Origin: a virus
Reading direction: 5' to 3' (one strand)
Length of the DNA stretch: 35,774 nucleotides
Virus record (IMG/VR): IMGVR_UViG_3300035698_000464
Location: 1 to 35,774 of that record
The stretch's first letter is position 1; each line of letters opens with the position of its first letter. Both the position numbers and the translations under genes were made by a program. The notes beneath the pieces are model-generated. The model saw nothing but the letters and a program-made list of their open reading frames with translations. It did not search any database and had not been told where the DNA came from. Below are positions 6,939-15,772 of the stretch, one piece after another.

Positions 6939-8463
6939 CCATTTCTGTTACATCTTTAGTTTGTTTATCTTGTTTAGATTTTATTTTCATATGCTCCACA
7001 AAATCAGGCATCTGTACTTTCCATACATTCTTAACTCCTTCATGATATTCAAGTCTCTGACAACTTAAAACATCTAAAGCTTCTTTAACACTCTTAAATA
7101 TTTTCTTGTTACCATGGAATCGTTCTAAAGTAATCTTCCTGAAATAACACTCATTTGTTTTACTATCTAGTATAACATAGTTGTCTTTAAGCTTATCAAA
7201 ATCATCTTCTTCAATATGGTTCTCAAAGAAATCTTTTAAGAAAGTATACTTCTCCTCTTCAAGTGTATCTTCATATTTCATTTGAACATTCTCTTGTGCT
7301 CTAACTACTATCTCTCTTAATAATAATTCAAAGGGTGGTGGACCAGACTTAGGTCTAGGTAAACTCATCCAGTAAATTCCATATCTTAATAATCTAGTTC
7401 TCCAGGACTTCTCATCTTTCATATCTTCTGGAGTTACAGAAATCTTATGGCCCTGGTATTCAAATGTAAACTGGATAGACTTAGTATCTCTTACATATTC
7501 TATTTGTTTAAAGTCCTCTATCATGTCTGGTACTTGAGAACCAATACCTAACTTTCTAAACTTGCATAAGTCTTTATTACATATAGGAGTAATAGCATTT
7601 AATTTAGGTGGACACTTATAAGCATAACCTTTTTTACTTAAGGAGCTTACAATAGTATTAGTAATTTCTTTTGGATCCATTGGTTTAACAAAGATCTCTT
7701 TATTTCTTTCTTGCAGTATATCGTCTATTTGTTTTTTAGTTAAAGAGTCATCAGATTTTTTCATCTCTAATACTCCAACATTAAATAGTAAATCGTTTCT
7801 ATGATCCCCTCTCCATTTATCTGTAATCATTTTCTGAACACAAGGAGGATAATCTTTCCAATTACTTTCTGGTTCGTATTCTTTAACTTTAATTTTAAAT
7901 AAGTCTTCTATTGATATTGTTTTCTGTTTAGCTAATTCTAAAAATCTTCCTATAAGTACAGGGCTATTGTTATTATCATATGCATGTTCGGTAGTAGCAT
8001 CCATATTAAAGTATGGCATATTCATACACTTGTTCATTGGAAATACTTCTAAGGATTGAAAAAAATTATTATTCCATTCATTTAATTTTTTTAATAAATC
8101 TTTTACTGGAGCCCAATCTTTTAAGAATAAGAATAGGTGTAGTCCACCAGACTTTGATCTAACTGCTATCAAAGGTAAGTTATTCTCTCTAATAATATCT
8201 ACAATTTTCTTTTCACTAAATCCAGTATAGCTTTGAGGGTCTATATCTATACAGCCCCACTTAACAACATCACCATTCTCAGGTTTTATTCCTATTCTTT
8301 GAACACCTTCTAAGTGATCCTTCCATAGTTTAAGAGTAACAGGTTCGTGAAGCGTGAGCGTTCTAGCAACATGCTTACCCCGTTCATCTACCTCCCCAGT
8401 AAGAGAGGTAGTGATGAACAGTTCAGAGTTACCCTCAAATAAATTTAAGAGTTCCTTTTCCAT
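6904..8463 (-). CDS. Archaeo-eukaryotic-type primase (PrimPol-like)
   Basis: A 519-residue protein with the AEP catalytic pattern: DxD in GCIDIDPQS (Asp73, Asp75), an sxH-type motif in RSKSGGLHLFLF (His109), and a conserved LEVFP segment (138-142) as in PrimPol proteins. After this come a helical region (CVQKMITDKWRGDHRNDLLF) of the kind found C-terminal to such primases and a Cys cluster (C284, C295, C300) that may bind metal. The last about 190 residues are unassigned. It would synthesise primers for the family A polymerase, and no DnaG/T7-type primase-helicase is present. It starts in a TAATG overlap with the upstream gene. Confidence 0.8.
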   Translation of the reverse strand: MEKELLNLFEGNSELFITTSLTGEVDERGKHVARTLTLHEPVTLKLWKDHLEGVQRIGIKPENGDVVKWGCIDIDPQSYTGFSEKKIVDIIRENNLPLIAVRSKSGGLHLFLFLKDWAPVKDLLKKLNEWNNNFFQSLEVFPMNKCMNMPYFNMDATTEHAYDNNNSPVLIGRFLELAKQKTISIEDLFKIKVKEYEPESNWKDYPPCVQKMITDKWRGDHRNDLLFNVGVLEMKKSDDSLTKKQIDDILQERNKEIFVKPMDPKEITNTIVSSLSKKGYAYKCPPKLNAITPICNKDLCKFRKLGIGSQVPDMIEDFKQIEYVRDTKSIQFTFEYQGHKISVTPEDMKDEKSWRTRLLRYGIYWMSLPRPKSGPPPFELLLREIVVRAQENVQMKYEDTLEEEKYTFLKDFFENHIEEDDFDKLKDNYVILDSKTNECYFRKITLERFHGNKKIFKSVKEALDVLSCQRLEYHEGVKNVWKVQMPDFVEHMKIKSKQDKQTKDVTEMDDDYHTGKFRT

Positions 8464-9284
8464 TAGAATGGTACAGGTGCGCTCTTAGTTTCTTTGTTGT
8501 TGAGATCTTCAGAAAAATCTACCTTACCAAAGATATCACTCTTCATTGCAGATTGATAAAAGGCTCTAGTAGTCTCCAATGTTTTACCATTGTTTTCTAC
8601 ATTTAAGTATTTATCAAACTCCACAACCCAACCATACCAAGAATTCTGTGAATTAGATTCCTTAGTGGTGCTTAGTTTATAAGTGGTAGCCCAAGTAGGC
8701 GGTCTATAGAAACCTTTAGCTCCTTGAACTCTTCTTGATTGCATCATAGAGTTCCAGGTCTTAGATTTCTTTTTCTGAGTAGACTTCATAGTAATCAATG
8801 CTTGCTCTATCGGACTATAATTATCATCCAATAAATAAACAAAGTGGTTACCAGTGTCTTCGATATAGTTACCGTTAGGCAATCTATCTTTGTTGTCTGC
8901 TGACCTTGTGGTCTGAGACATGATAGCTGGATCAGTATGAATACCTACTGGTCTTCCTGGACTGTCCCCTTTATCTTTCCATTCATTAAAAGTATTAATG
9001 TAAAGACAAGGTACAACTATCACTCCTGTTTTACCTTTCCATACAGATCCTGATGTCTCACTCCATATGTCACCCTGTCTAGCAGTGTCCACATGTTTAC
9101 CATCACTTTCATCAAGCACTGGTGAGTTAGCATATAGTATCTTTAGGATTGGTAGTTTTTGGTCTCGAGCTGTTACAAACTCTTGACCTTCACCAGAAGC
9201 GGATTCTAAATCCATACTTGCTGGTAAGTTGTCGGCTTTCTTAATAACCTCTTTCACTTGAGGTTTCGTTTGCTCTTGTGGCAT
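8463..9284 (-). CDS. Possible single-stranded DNA-binding protein
   Basis: A 273-residue soluble protein. The N-terminal region has FVTARDQKLPILKILYANSP followed by a beta-rich core (GVIVVPCLYINTFNEW; FVYLLDD; ALITMKSTQKKKSKTWNSMM) with many aromatic and basic residues, then a low-complexity tail ending in phenylalanine (KSAPVPF). A C-terminal Phe after a flexible tail is a common SSB feature, but the tail here is not clearly acidic. Position directly before primase and helicase supports the idea. AAGGAG lies six bases before the ATG. Called on pattern and context, not a firm family match. Confidence 0.5.
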   Translation of the reverse strand: MPQEQTKPQVKEVIKKADNLPASMDLESASGEGQEFVTARDQKLPILKILYANSPVLDESDGKHVDTARQGDIWSETSGSVWKGKTGVIVVPCLYINTFNEWKDKGDSPGRPVGIHTDPAIMSQTTRSADNKDRLPNGNYIEDTGNHFVYLLDDNYSPIEQALITMKSTQKKKSKTWNSMMQSRRVQGAKGFYRPPTWATTYKLSTTKESNSQNSWYGWVVEFDKYLNVENNGKTLETTRAFYQSAMKSDIFGKVDFSEDLNNKETKSAPVPF

Positions 9285-9286
9285 GT

Positions 9287-9829
9287 TTACTCCTTCGTTG
9301 TTAGTTTGGTTTTGTTTGATACATAAGTCCCGAATAAGTCAGCAGGCACATGTTGTCCTCTTTCGATTTGATCCTTAACAAATCCTTTTAGAGTACTAGG
9401 GTGCACTGATTCTTTTTGTTTGACATCGAGACCTTTGTTTTTAAGTTCCTCTACCAAAGCCTTAGCTTCATTATCTTGATTACGAGTAAAACTTAAGGAC
9501 ACATCATTTTTAATTAATGATCCGTGGTTATTATCTCTCAACCAAGTAAATGCTTCATCGGTTTTTGATATAGGTATTCTTGCAGCGTAAAAAGGTTTGA
9601 CCTCAACTTTTGTACCATCGTTGAGTTCAATCTTTTGTACCCCGGTTTTTTGCATCAAGTTTGGAATTGTCTGCTCAGAAAGAACGGTTTCTATTTCTCT
9701 TAGTTTCTTTACTTTTTCTTCAGCCGTTTTTATTTGTTCCTGAGTTTCCAATAACTTGTTGCAAGATTCGGCAATATCGTTGGTATTGCCGGTGTCAATC
9801 GATATGATTGATTCTGCTTCTAAGTCCAT
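9287..9829 (-). CDS. Conserved phage protein, coiled coil plus C-terminal domain
   Basis: A 180-residue protein starting at the ATG at 9829, chosen because GGAGG lies five bases upstream; the frame is open further upstream to 9919 but that would add a hydrophobic stretch across the divergent promoter region. Residues about 25-60 form a coiled coil (ETQEQIKTAEEKVKKLREIE). The rest is a compact domain (VQKIELNDGTKVEVKPFYAA, then DEAFTWLRDNNHGSLI). It is the first gene of the leftward replication operon, next to the candidate SSB. I recall similar proteins in marine phages without a proven function. Confidence 0.65.
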   Translation of the reverse strand: MDLEAESIISIDTGNTNDIAESCNKLLETQEQIKTAEEKVKKLREIETVLSEQTIPNLMQKTGVQKIELNDGTKVEVKPFYAARIPISKTDEAFTWLRDNNHGSLIKNDVSLSFTRNQDNEAKALVEELKNKGLDVKQKESVHPSTLKGFVKDQIERGQHVPADLFGTYVSNKTKLTTKE

Positions 9830-9900
9830 ATGAACCTCCATTTCGGAAAGTAGTATATTAATTAATTGCAATATGCAAACAAATAAAATAAAAAGTTTCT
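9830..9900. promoter_or_regulatory. Divergent promoter/operator region
   Basis: The 71 bases separate the leftward replication operon from the rightward SNF2-like gene. On the minus strand TATACT (9852-9857) is a 5/6 match to a -10 box and would give a leader of about 15 bases ahead of GGAGG and ATG; a -35 is only weak (TTGCAT at 9873-9878 with a 15-base spacer). An inverted repeat TTGCA-ATA-TGCAA (9866-9878) overlaps it, next to the palindrome TTAATTAA (9858-9865), and could be an operator. The 10-mer AGTATATTAA here recurs at 22767-22776 upstream of another leftward gene. Confidence 0.35.
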
Positions 9901-11310
9901 GTGTATAATTATAAAACACAGCCTTATGAACACCAGCGGCAAGCTCTTATTAAAGGAGCCGAAGCTAAGAACTATGCCTATTTTATGGAGATGGGAACCG
10001 GTAAAACTAAGGTTGCAATAGATAATGCTTGTTGGTTGTATCTTCAAAATAAAATAAAACATGTATTTGTTATAGCTCCTAAGACTGTTTATTTAAATTG
10101 GTTAAAAGAAATTGAAACCCATGCATCAGTTGATTATAATATTTGGACCTGGAAAGTTGATTCGGATAAGCTATTTAACTTTGGTGGTATAGATCAATTA
10201 AACTTTGTACTTATGAATGTAGAAGCTCTATCACATAAGAGTGGCCAGAAATGGTTAGAATCTAAATTAGTTAAGTATGGTTTACAATCTATGCTAATCT
10301 TAGATGAGAGTACTACTATTAAAAATAATTCAGCATTAAGAACTAAAGCAATTGTTAAATTAGGAAGCTTTCTAAAATATAAAAGAATACTTACAGGCTC
10401 TCCTATAACTAAATCACCTTTAGATTTATTTACTCAATGTGCTTTTTTAGACAGATCTTTATTAGGGTATGATAGTTATTTTGTATTTAGAAATAGATAT
10501 GCTGTTATGCATCAAGTTGAGATGGGTGGTAAGATTGTAATGTTTCCTAAATATTATACTAACTTAGATGAACTTGAGAATAGATTAAAAACATTTTCAT
10601 ATAGAGTAAGGAAAAAAGATTGTCTAGATCTTCCCGATAAGGTTTATGTTCAAAGATATATAGAGCTTACAGATGAACAGAAACAAATGTATTCTGATTT
10701 AAAACGTAAAGCCATGACTATTATACATGATGAGACCGTATCCTTTAATAATAAGCTTACAGAAGTATTAAGACTACACCAGATTACTTGTGGTTTTCTT
10801 AATACTGATAGTGGTGAAATACATGAATTTAAAAATAATCCTAAGTTAAAAGAGCTTTTTAACATATTGGAGGAGACAGAGGATAAGTGTATTATATGGG
10901 CTAACTATGTTTACAATATTGAGATGATTAAAACTAAATTAAAGGAGCGTTATGGAAAAGAGGCGGTGGTTTCTATATACGGAAAAGATTCAGTGGATGT
11001 TCGTAAGAAAGCTGTTGAACGTTTTCAATCTGATGATAGATGTCGTTTCCTCGTTGGGAACCCTACTACTGGTGGTTATGGTCTTACCCTTACTGCTGCT
11101 AGGAATGTTATTTACTATAGTAACAGTTACAATCTTGAAGTCAGGCTCCAGAGCGAAGATCGTGCTCATAGAATTGGTCAAAGTTCTAAGGTCACATATA
11201 TAGATTTAATTGTAAAAGATTCTATTGATACAATGATACTAGGATCACTTGAAGGTAAAGTTAAAATTAGTGCTAAGACTTTAGGTGAAGAAGTTATGAA
11301 GTGGCTTTAA
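9901..11310 (+). CDS. SNF2-like superfamily 2 helicase/translocase
   Basis: A 469-residue ATPase. The N-terminal Q-type motif is QPYEHQRQAL (7-16), Walker A MGTGKT (31-36), motif Ia VIAPKTVYLNW, DEAD-box equivalent DEST (135-138) and motif III TGSP (165-168). The C-terminal half has GGYGLTLTAARNVIYYS and the arginine-finger motif DRAHRIGQ (420-427), typical of SNF2 proteins. These translocate on duplex DNA, and phage members may support recombination or remodel protein-DNA complexes. The only start that keeps the Q motif is GTG at 9901, since a stop lies in frame just upstream at 9889. It is read opposite to its neighbours and overlaps the convergent nuclease gene by 17 bases. Confidence 0.85.
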   Translation: MYNYKTQPYEHQRQALIKGAEAKNYAYFMEMGTGKTKVAIDNACWLYLQNKIKHVFVIAPKTVYLNWLKEIETHASVDYNIWTWKVDSDKLFNFGGIDQLNFVLMNVEALSHKSGQKWLESKLVKYGLQSMLILDESTTIKNNSALRTKAIVKLGSFLKYKRILTGSPITKSPLDLFTQCAFLDRSLLGYDSYFVFRNRYAVMHQVEMGGKIVMFPKYYTNLDELENRLKTFSYRVRKKDCLDLPDKVYVQRYIELTDEQKQMYSDLKRKAMTIIHDETVSFNNKLTEVLRLHQITCGFLNTDSGEIHEFKNNPKLKELFNILEETEDKCIIWANYVYNIEMIKTKLKERYGKEAVVSIYGKDSVDVRKKAVERFQSDDRCRFLVGNPTTGGYGLTLTAARNVIYYSNSYNLEVRLQSEDRAHRIGQSSKVTYIDLIVKDSIDTMILGSLEGKVKISAKTLGEEVMKWL

Positions 11311-12022
11311 CTGATTTATTAAGATGGTACTTCTCAACTCTTTCTAACCATTTCTCTTCATACTCTTTTAGTTTAGACTCATTCATTTTAAATTCTTGAT
11401 ATAAGCCATCCTTAGTACATACAGATATTACTCCTTGAGTGATAGGGCCATATTGTTTTTTATGAGCTAACGAATAAGCTGCTATTTGATAATAGTAATC
11501 CTCAACATACTCTTCTCTTTTAGGTTTGTTTGATTGTTTAAAGTCAATAATAGTTGGCTGCTCATCATGTAGTCCTACAACATCTGTTGCACCAGCCCAT
11601 CTATCTTCATAGGCAAGACAGACCTCATTGCCCCATACAACTTTTAAAGGTTCTAAATTATTTATTATTTCATGAGCCATCAATCTAGCCTTAGCTCCTT
11701 TTTCAGATAAGTTTAAATAACCTACCCCATTAATATAATTCTCTAATACATAGTGCATCTCAGTACCTCTAGTTGCAGCTTGAATAGTAATGGCTTGAGC
11801 CTCGGCATAACCTATTCGTTCCCGCCACCTATCAAGTGATGCTTTCTTTTCTGGACTTTGAGTAGCAGATAATATGGTTGTAACACTTGGTATTTTTTTG
11901 TTACCTACGTTATAGTGCCGTGAACCGAGGTCGTTGTCTCTGGTATAACTCTTATAGGGATATTTATCTTCTATCTTAAGATCAGTTACAAAGAATTTAG
12001 TTTTTTCTCTAATAAGACGCAC
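11294..12022 (-). CDS. PD-(D/E)XK nuclease (RecB/Cas4-like exonuclease)
   Basis: A 242-residue nuclease. Active-site pattern: His90 in RGTEMHYVLE, Asp147 in RWAGATDVVG, and the Asp160-x-Lys162 core in PTIIDFKQSNK, followed by YYYQIAAYSLA (Gln179), the RecB-family fourth motif. Such phage exonucleases process double-strand ends for recombination or degrade host DNA. A CxxC iron-sulfur cluster as in Cas4 is absent. The start is GTG at 12022; the next in-frame ATG (residue 89) would remove the His motif. It is convergent with the SNF2-like gene, with overlapping 3' ends. Confidence 0.8.
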   Translation of the reverse strand: MRLIREKTKFFVTDLKIEDKYPYKSYTRDNDLGSRHYNVGNKKIPSVTTILSATQSPEKKASLDRWRERIGYAEAQAITIQAATRGTEMHYVLENYINGVGYLNLSEKGAKARLMAHEIINNLEPLKVVWGNEVCLAYEDRWAGATDVVGLHDEQPTIIDFKQSNKPKREEYVEDYYYQIAAYSLAHKKQYGPITQGVISVCTKDGLYQEFKMNESKLKEYEEKWLERVEKYHLNKSVKATS

Positions 12023-12030
12023 AAGGTCTT

Positions 12031-12249
12031 TTAGAATACTTTAAAAAATAAAGCAACAATTATTCCCATCATAGATGTTAATAAAAAACCAGTAGATGCA
12101 ATAACTATTTTTTCTAGTCTATGAATATCATCATGCATATCTTTTATTTTTTTATTTGTTTCTCGTTGCATATATCTACAAAGTTTCTCGTGATCCGTGA
12201 TCCGTTGATGAGCTAATTTATCTGAGTGATTAATTTTTTTTAAAGACAC
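12031..12249 (-). CDS. Small membrane protein, XhlA/holin-like layout
   Basis: A 72-residue protein with a charged, coiled-coil N-terminus (HEKLCRYMQRETNKKIKDMH, HRLEKI) and one C-terminal membrane helix (about residues 49-70, IVIASTGFLLTSMMGIIVAL). This order resembles the XhlA family that works with holins in lysis, but the match is by layout only. It begins with GTG, overlaps the end of the large virion gene by 20 bases and is the last gene of the virion run before the nuclease. The endolysin lies far away at 34.7 kb. A membrane anchor for the ejection apparatus is an alternative. Confidence 0.45.
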   Translation of the reverse strand: MSLKKINHSDKLAHQRITDHEKLCRYMQRETNKKIKDMHDDIHRLEKIVIASTGFLLTSMMGIIVALFFKVF

Positions 12250-14905
12250 TTACTATTCCACCTATCTTCATTCGGCCCATACTATTAGCGGCTAGTGCCC
12301 CATCAATATTACCAGAAGCTAAGGCCATTCTTGCTTGTGGATTAATTCCTGTTGACCCTACATTACCTGGAGTAACGTTAGGTAATTTTGGAGCAGGTCT
12401 CTCTACTACTGTTTCTGTTTCTTCTGTTACAACTTCTTCAGGATCAAAACCTAATGCAGGTGCTTTCTCAGGATTAAATTCTCTTGCTGGAGGCATTGTA
12501 AACTTACCCGTTTCAAAATATGTTTTAAAGTATTCTGCATTACCTTCAAGTTGAGACATAGTTTCTTGAGCTTCTTCGGGACCAATTGCTCCTGCTCCTA
12601 CTAAAGCTGTACTCAACTGTCCTATGTATCTTGTTAGTTTAGCCATACTATCTATTCTTTGTGGACCTATAGATTTTCCACCTAAACCTTCCATTAATAT
12701 TCTAGTTGCTTTAGGTGAAGAAAAAGCTTTAGCTAAACCATAAGGAGCAGCTACAAAGAAAAGAGCTGTACCTGGATCTATTACACCGGTTCCCCCTCCT
12801 AGTACACCAACTACTTGAGCCATTGCACCAGCTTGGTTTAATTGAACAAACATTGCAGGATTAGATCCTGAAGCGCCTGCTGGTTTTAATGTACCTTCAA
12901 CTAATTGAATTTTTTTTGTATATTCTCTAATACCTGTTATTTGAGACGCTGTTAAAAAACCTGGTTTCTTTAACATAAACTCGTGTTGTTTTAAAAATTT
13001 ACTAGCCTTACTATTTAATAGTTTTGGATACTGGCCTGCAGTGTCAACAGAATTTTCTAAAAAGTCTTTAAAGAATTGTCCTCTAAGAGCATCTTTCATT
13101 AACTCTTTATTGCCCCCAAAGATATCGTTTCTAAATGTTTTACCCCCAACTGTATATTTAAATTTTCCTTTATCTATAAGTTTAAAAAAGTCATCGTAAT
13201 AACTTTCTTTACCAGAAGCTATAATTTGTTTATAGATTGCTTCATGACCTCTTTCTTTACCCATCATAGATTTTAAGATGCCCTTTCTAAAAGGTGCTGC
13301 ACCTAAGTTTGTAAACTTAGAAGCCTTATCCCTTAATTGACCTATACCACCAGGAAGTGGAGAATTATTTAACATCACTTGCATTCTAGCTAAAAGATTA
13401 GCTTGAATAGGTGCGCTTGTAGTTGTTTGTATTTCAGCACCAATTGCTGAATACATTCTTTGGAAATTAGCATAATCAGTTCTACCTCCTGTAGACTGTA
13501 TCATTCCTACCATTTTATCTACTACAGGATCTTTAATAGTTCTATTATTAAATGTTGCACTACGCATATAATCTTCTAAATTACTTACTCCTTTTTCTAC
13601 AAAGTCGTCTCCCATTTTAGGTGTTCTAAGAACATCCATTTTTTTAGCTACCCCTGGTCCTCTAAATACAACATCATAAGCTGGATCAAAAGTACCATCA
13701 GCTCTCATTAAATTTTTCTGGATAGCTTCACCAACATCACCGTATAATTTAGATACTGTTTGTAAATACACCTGATTACCTTGTGTAACTTGTTCATTTA
13801 TAAGTTTACCAATAGCTACACCTGCCTCGTCATAACCTACTTGTTTAGGTAATGTACTAAGCGTAGCCTCAACAAAATTTTCAATACCTGCAATTGTTTG
13901 ACGTGCTGCTACACCTTCTGATGTTCTCATTACACCTCCACCAATAATTGAAGCTTGAGCCATACCAGACAGTGTATCTATTGCATTGTTTTCAGTTAAT
14001 TTTCCAGGAGTAATATTAGCTTTCTCCGCTCTTATTATTGAACCCTTACCTACTAAATTTTTAGTTTCATCTAAAAGATCTCCAGCTCTTTCAATAGCTG
14101 CTTTAGATAATTTTGGTGATCTTAATATTAATACTTGTTCATCAGTTATACCGGCTGCAATAACTTTTCCAGCTTCGTCTTTTGTACCAATTTTTAAAAT
14201 ATTAATCTCTTCTTCAGTCATCCCTTTACCATCTTTAATTTTCTTTAGAGCTTTGTTAAATGCAGTATCTCTAGTTAAAGTTGCTACAGATTCTCTAGCT
14301 CCTTTAATTTGTTTAATTGATGAAGTAGTAACCTTATTATAAATTCCAGATAAACCTTTAGCTAAACCAAAACCTAAAACTTCACCACCAGCTCCTTGTG
14401 CTGCTCCTCTAGCAATTTCTCTTACAATACTTTCTCTAGGATCAAAAGTTTGTGCTATTGCTGCACCGGTTCCACCCCCAACTCCAGCTCCTGCTATTGC
14501 ACCAAATAATTTTTGTTTTCCAGCACTAGCATTTAATAAAGGTCTAGCTAGTCTTGCTACTCTTGCTGCCATAAGACCAGTAGCAGCTAAAGAAGCCCCT
14601 CCTGTAAATGGAGCTGCCGCTGCTCCAGCAATACCTCCAGCAATAGATAATCCTACTTCAGTAACTATTCTCATAAAAGTAGGGCTAGCTAAAAAACTTT
14701 CAGTGTCTTTATTATATTTTCCTTTTTGAGTTTCACTTAAAACATCTGCAGGAGTTATCATTAACTCTGCTTCTTGATCAAACTTTAATCCACCATCTGA
14801 TGATTTTTTAGCTGCAAGTACAGAATCAATTGCTATCTGTTCTTGTTGAGTTGGCGCATCGCCTTTAATTTTAAATGTTTCTCCACTTATTATAATTTCA
14901 GCCAT
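12230..14905 (-). CDS. Large internal virion / DNA-ejection protein
   Basis: An 891-residue protein, the largest in the window. It starts with a short domain (MAEIIISGETFKIKGDAPTQ) seen at the front of internal virion proteins I recall from marine podoviruses. It then has two Gly/Ala-rich hydrophobic segments (about 80-125 and 133-152; GAIAGAGVGGGTGAAIAQTF) that could insert in membrane during ejection, a long helical body, another hydrophobic stretch near 700-730, and a Pro-rich linker. The C-terminal signature is ALASGNIDGALAANSMG followed by KIGGIVSVFKKN. No transglycosylase motif was identified. It is the last of five likely ejection-complex genes. AGGAG precedes the ATG. Confidence 0.65.
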   Translation of the reverse strand: MAEIIISGETFKIKGDAPTQQEQIAIDSVLAAKKSSDGGLKFDQEAELMITPADVLSETQKGKYNKDTESFLASPTFMRIVTEVGLSIAGGIAGAAAAPFTGGASLAATGLMAARVARLARPLLNASAGKQKLFGAIAGAGVGGGTGAAIAQTFDPRESIVREIARGAAQGAGGEVLGFGLAKGLSGIYNKVTTSSIKQIKGARESVATLTRDTAFNKALKKIKDGKGMTEEEINILKIGTKDEAGKVIAAGITDEQVLILRSPKLSKAAIERAGDLLDETKNLVGKGSIIRAEKANITPGKLTENNAIDTLSGMAQASIIGGGVMRTSEGVAARQTIAGIENFVEATLSTLPKQVGYDEAGVAIGKLINEQVTQGNQVYLQTVSKLYGDVGEAIQKNLMRADGTFDPAYDVVFRGPGVAKKMDVLRTPKMGDDFVEKGVSNLEDYMRSATFNNRTIKDPVVDKMVGMIQSTGGRTDYANFQRMYSAIGAEIQTTTSAPIQANLLARMQVMLNNSPLPGGIGQLRDKASKFTNLGAAPFRKGILKSMMGKERGHEAIYKQIIASGKESYYDDFFKLIDKGKFKYTVGGKTFRNDIFGGNKELMKDALRGQFFKDFLENSVDTAGQYPKLLNSKASKFLKQHEFMLKKPGFLTASQITGIREYTKKIQLVEGTLKPAGASGSNPAMFVQLNQAGAMAQVVGVLGGGTGVIDPGTALFFVAAPYGLAKAFSSPKATRILMEGLGGKSIGPQRIDSMAKLTRYIGQLSTALVGAGAIGPEEAQETMSQLEGNAEYFKTYFETGKFTMPPAREFNPEKAPALGFDPEEVVTEETETVVERPAPKLPNVTPGNVGSTGINPQARMALASGNIDGALAANSMGRMKIGGIVSVFKKN

Positions 14906-14913
14906 TACTCTCC

Positions 14914-15771
14914 TTAGTTTCCAGTAACATCATAGCCACCATCATATTTTTTAATAGTAACTGGTTCATCAAAATTTAAATATTTTTCTGCTCCTTCTCC
15001 TGATTCTTCCATAAGCTGCATAGCTGTTGTAAAGTCAGCATTGTTATCCTCAGCAATTGCTATAGCGTCTGCGAAGTAACCATCTAGAGCTATCATCTTA
15101 CCTTCAAAGGTAGCTTCCGTATCTCCTATTTGAGGAATTAATCTTTCAATTCTTGCTGCTTCTTCTTCAGATACAGCTGCACCAGAAATTGCTTGTGTTA
15201 CAAATGAAGTGGCAGCTTGTATTCTAGATTTAAAACTACTATATCTTTTAGAGTATTCCGATCCTCCTGCTTTTCCAAGAAAACCTTTTATTCTACCAAC
15301 ATCCATGAAACCAACAGGTTTTCCTAAATCCATATAGTCAGCTTGTATTTTAGATAAAATTGTTCTTACTCTTTTACTACCATCTCTAGATTTCATTTGT
15401 TCTGCAGTAGGTTTATTAACAACATTTACTTTACCGTCTGCACCCATTTGAGCAAATGTACCTTTAGGTAAACCGTAAGATTTTACTTCATCGGCACTCA
15501 TAGTTCTAAAACCTTTTCCAGATCCTTTTTGTTTCTCTACAGCTAATATTGTATTTGGTAATTTTGCTATACCTTCTCCTAAAGAAGATAGTGTATTACC
15601 TATTCCTGATCCTCTACCTTGTAATAAAGGAGCTGCTAATGTTGCAGCATAGATAGCTTTTTCTTTTCTACTTAAAGCTCCTAAGCCGCCTTCATTAAAT
15701 TTTCTAATTTTAGGTTGCTGAGATTCTAAGTATCTTTGTTTAAATAGTTTTCTAGTTAATACTTTTTCCAT
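14914..15771 (-). CDS. Putative internal virion protein
   Basis: A 285-residue protein with an N-terminal FNEGG motif (IRKFNEGGLGAL), a Gly-rich stretch (LLQGRGSGIGNTLSSLGEGI) and a helical C-terminal half (RIQAATSFVTQAISGAAVSE). The FNEGG motif also occurs in the gene at 17066-17953. Its position in a block of Gly/Ala-rich proteins between tail genes and replication genes is where podoviruses keep the proteins ejected with DNA. No enzymatic motif is visible, and confidence in the specific role is moderate. Confidence 0.5.
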   Translation of the reverse strand: MEKVLTRKLFKQRYLESQQPKIRKFNEGGLGALSRKEKAIYAATLAAPLLQGRGSGIGNTLSSLGEGIAKLPNTILAVEKQKGSGKGFRTMSADEVKSYGLPKGTFAQMGADGKVNVVNKPTAEQMKSRDGSKRVRTILSKIQADYMDLGKPVGFMDVGRIKGFLGKAGGSEYSKRYSSFKSRIQAATSFVTQAISGAAVSEEEAARIERLIPQIGDTEATFEGKMIALDGYFADAIAIAEDNNADFTTAMQLMEESGEGAEKYLNFDEPVTIKKYDGGYDVTGN

Positions 15772-15772
15772 A

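Noticed and set aside
9904-9909. TATAAT on the plus strand as promoter for the SNF2-like gene
   Set aside because: Transcription would start after the only usable start codon (GTG 9901) and no -35 box is present.
9830-9919. Upstream extension of the 9287-9829 gene by 30 residues with a hydrophobic segment
   Set aside because: GGAGG five bases before the ATG at 9829 and the overlap with the divergent helicase start make the short form better; the extension looks like noncoding AT-rich sequence.
13986-14342. Rightward 118-codon frame inside the large virion gene
   Set aside because: Antisense shadow; hydrophobic low-complexity product without start signals.
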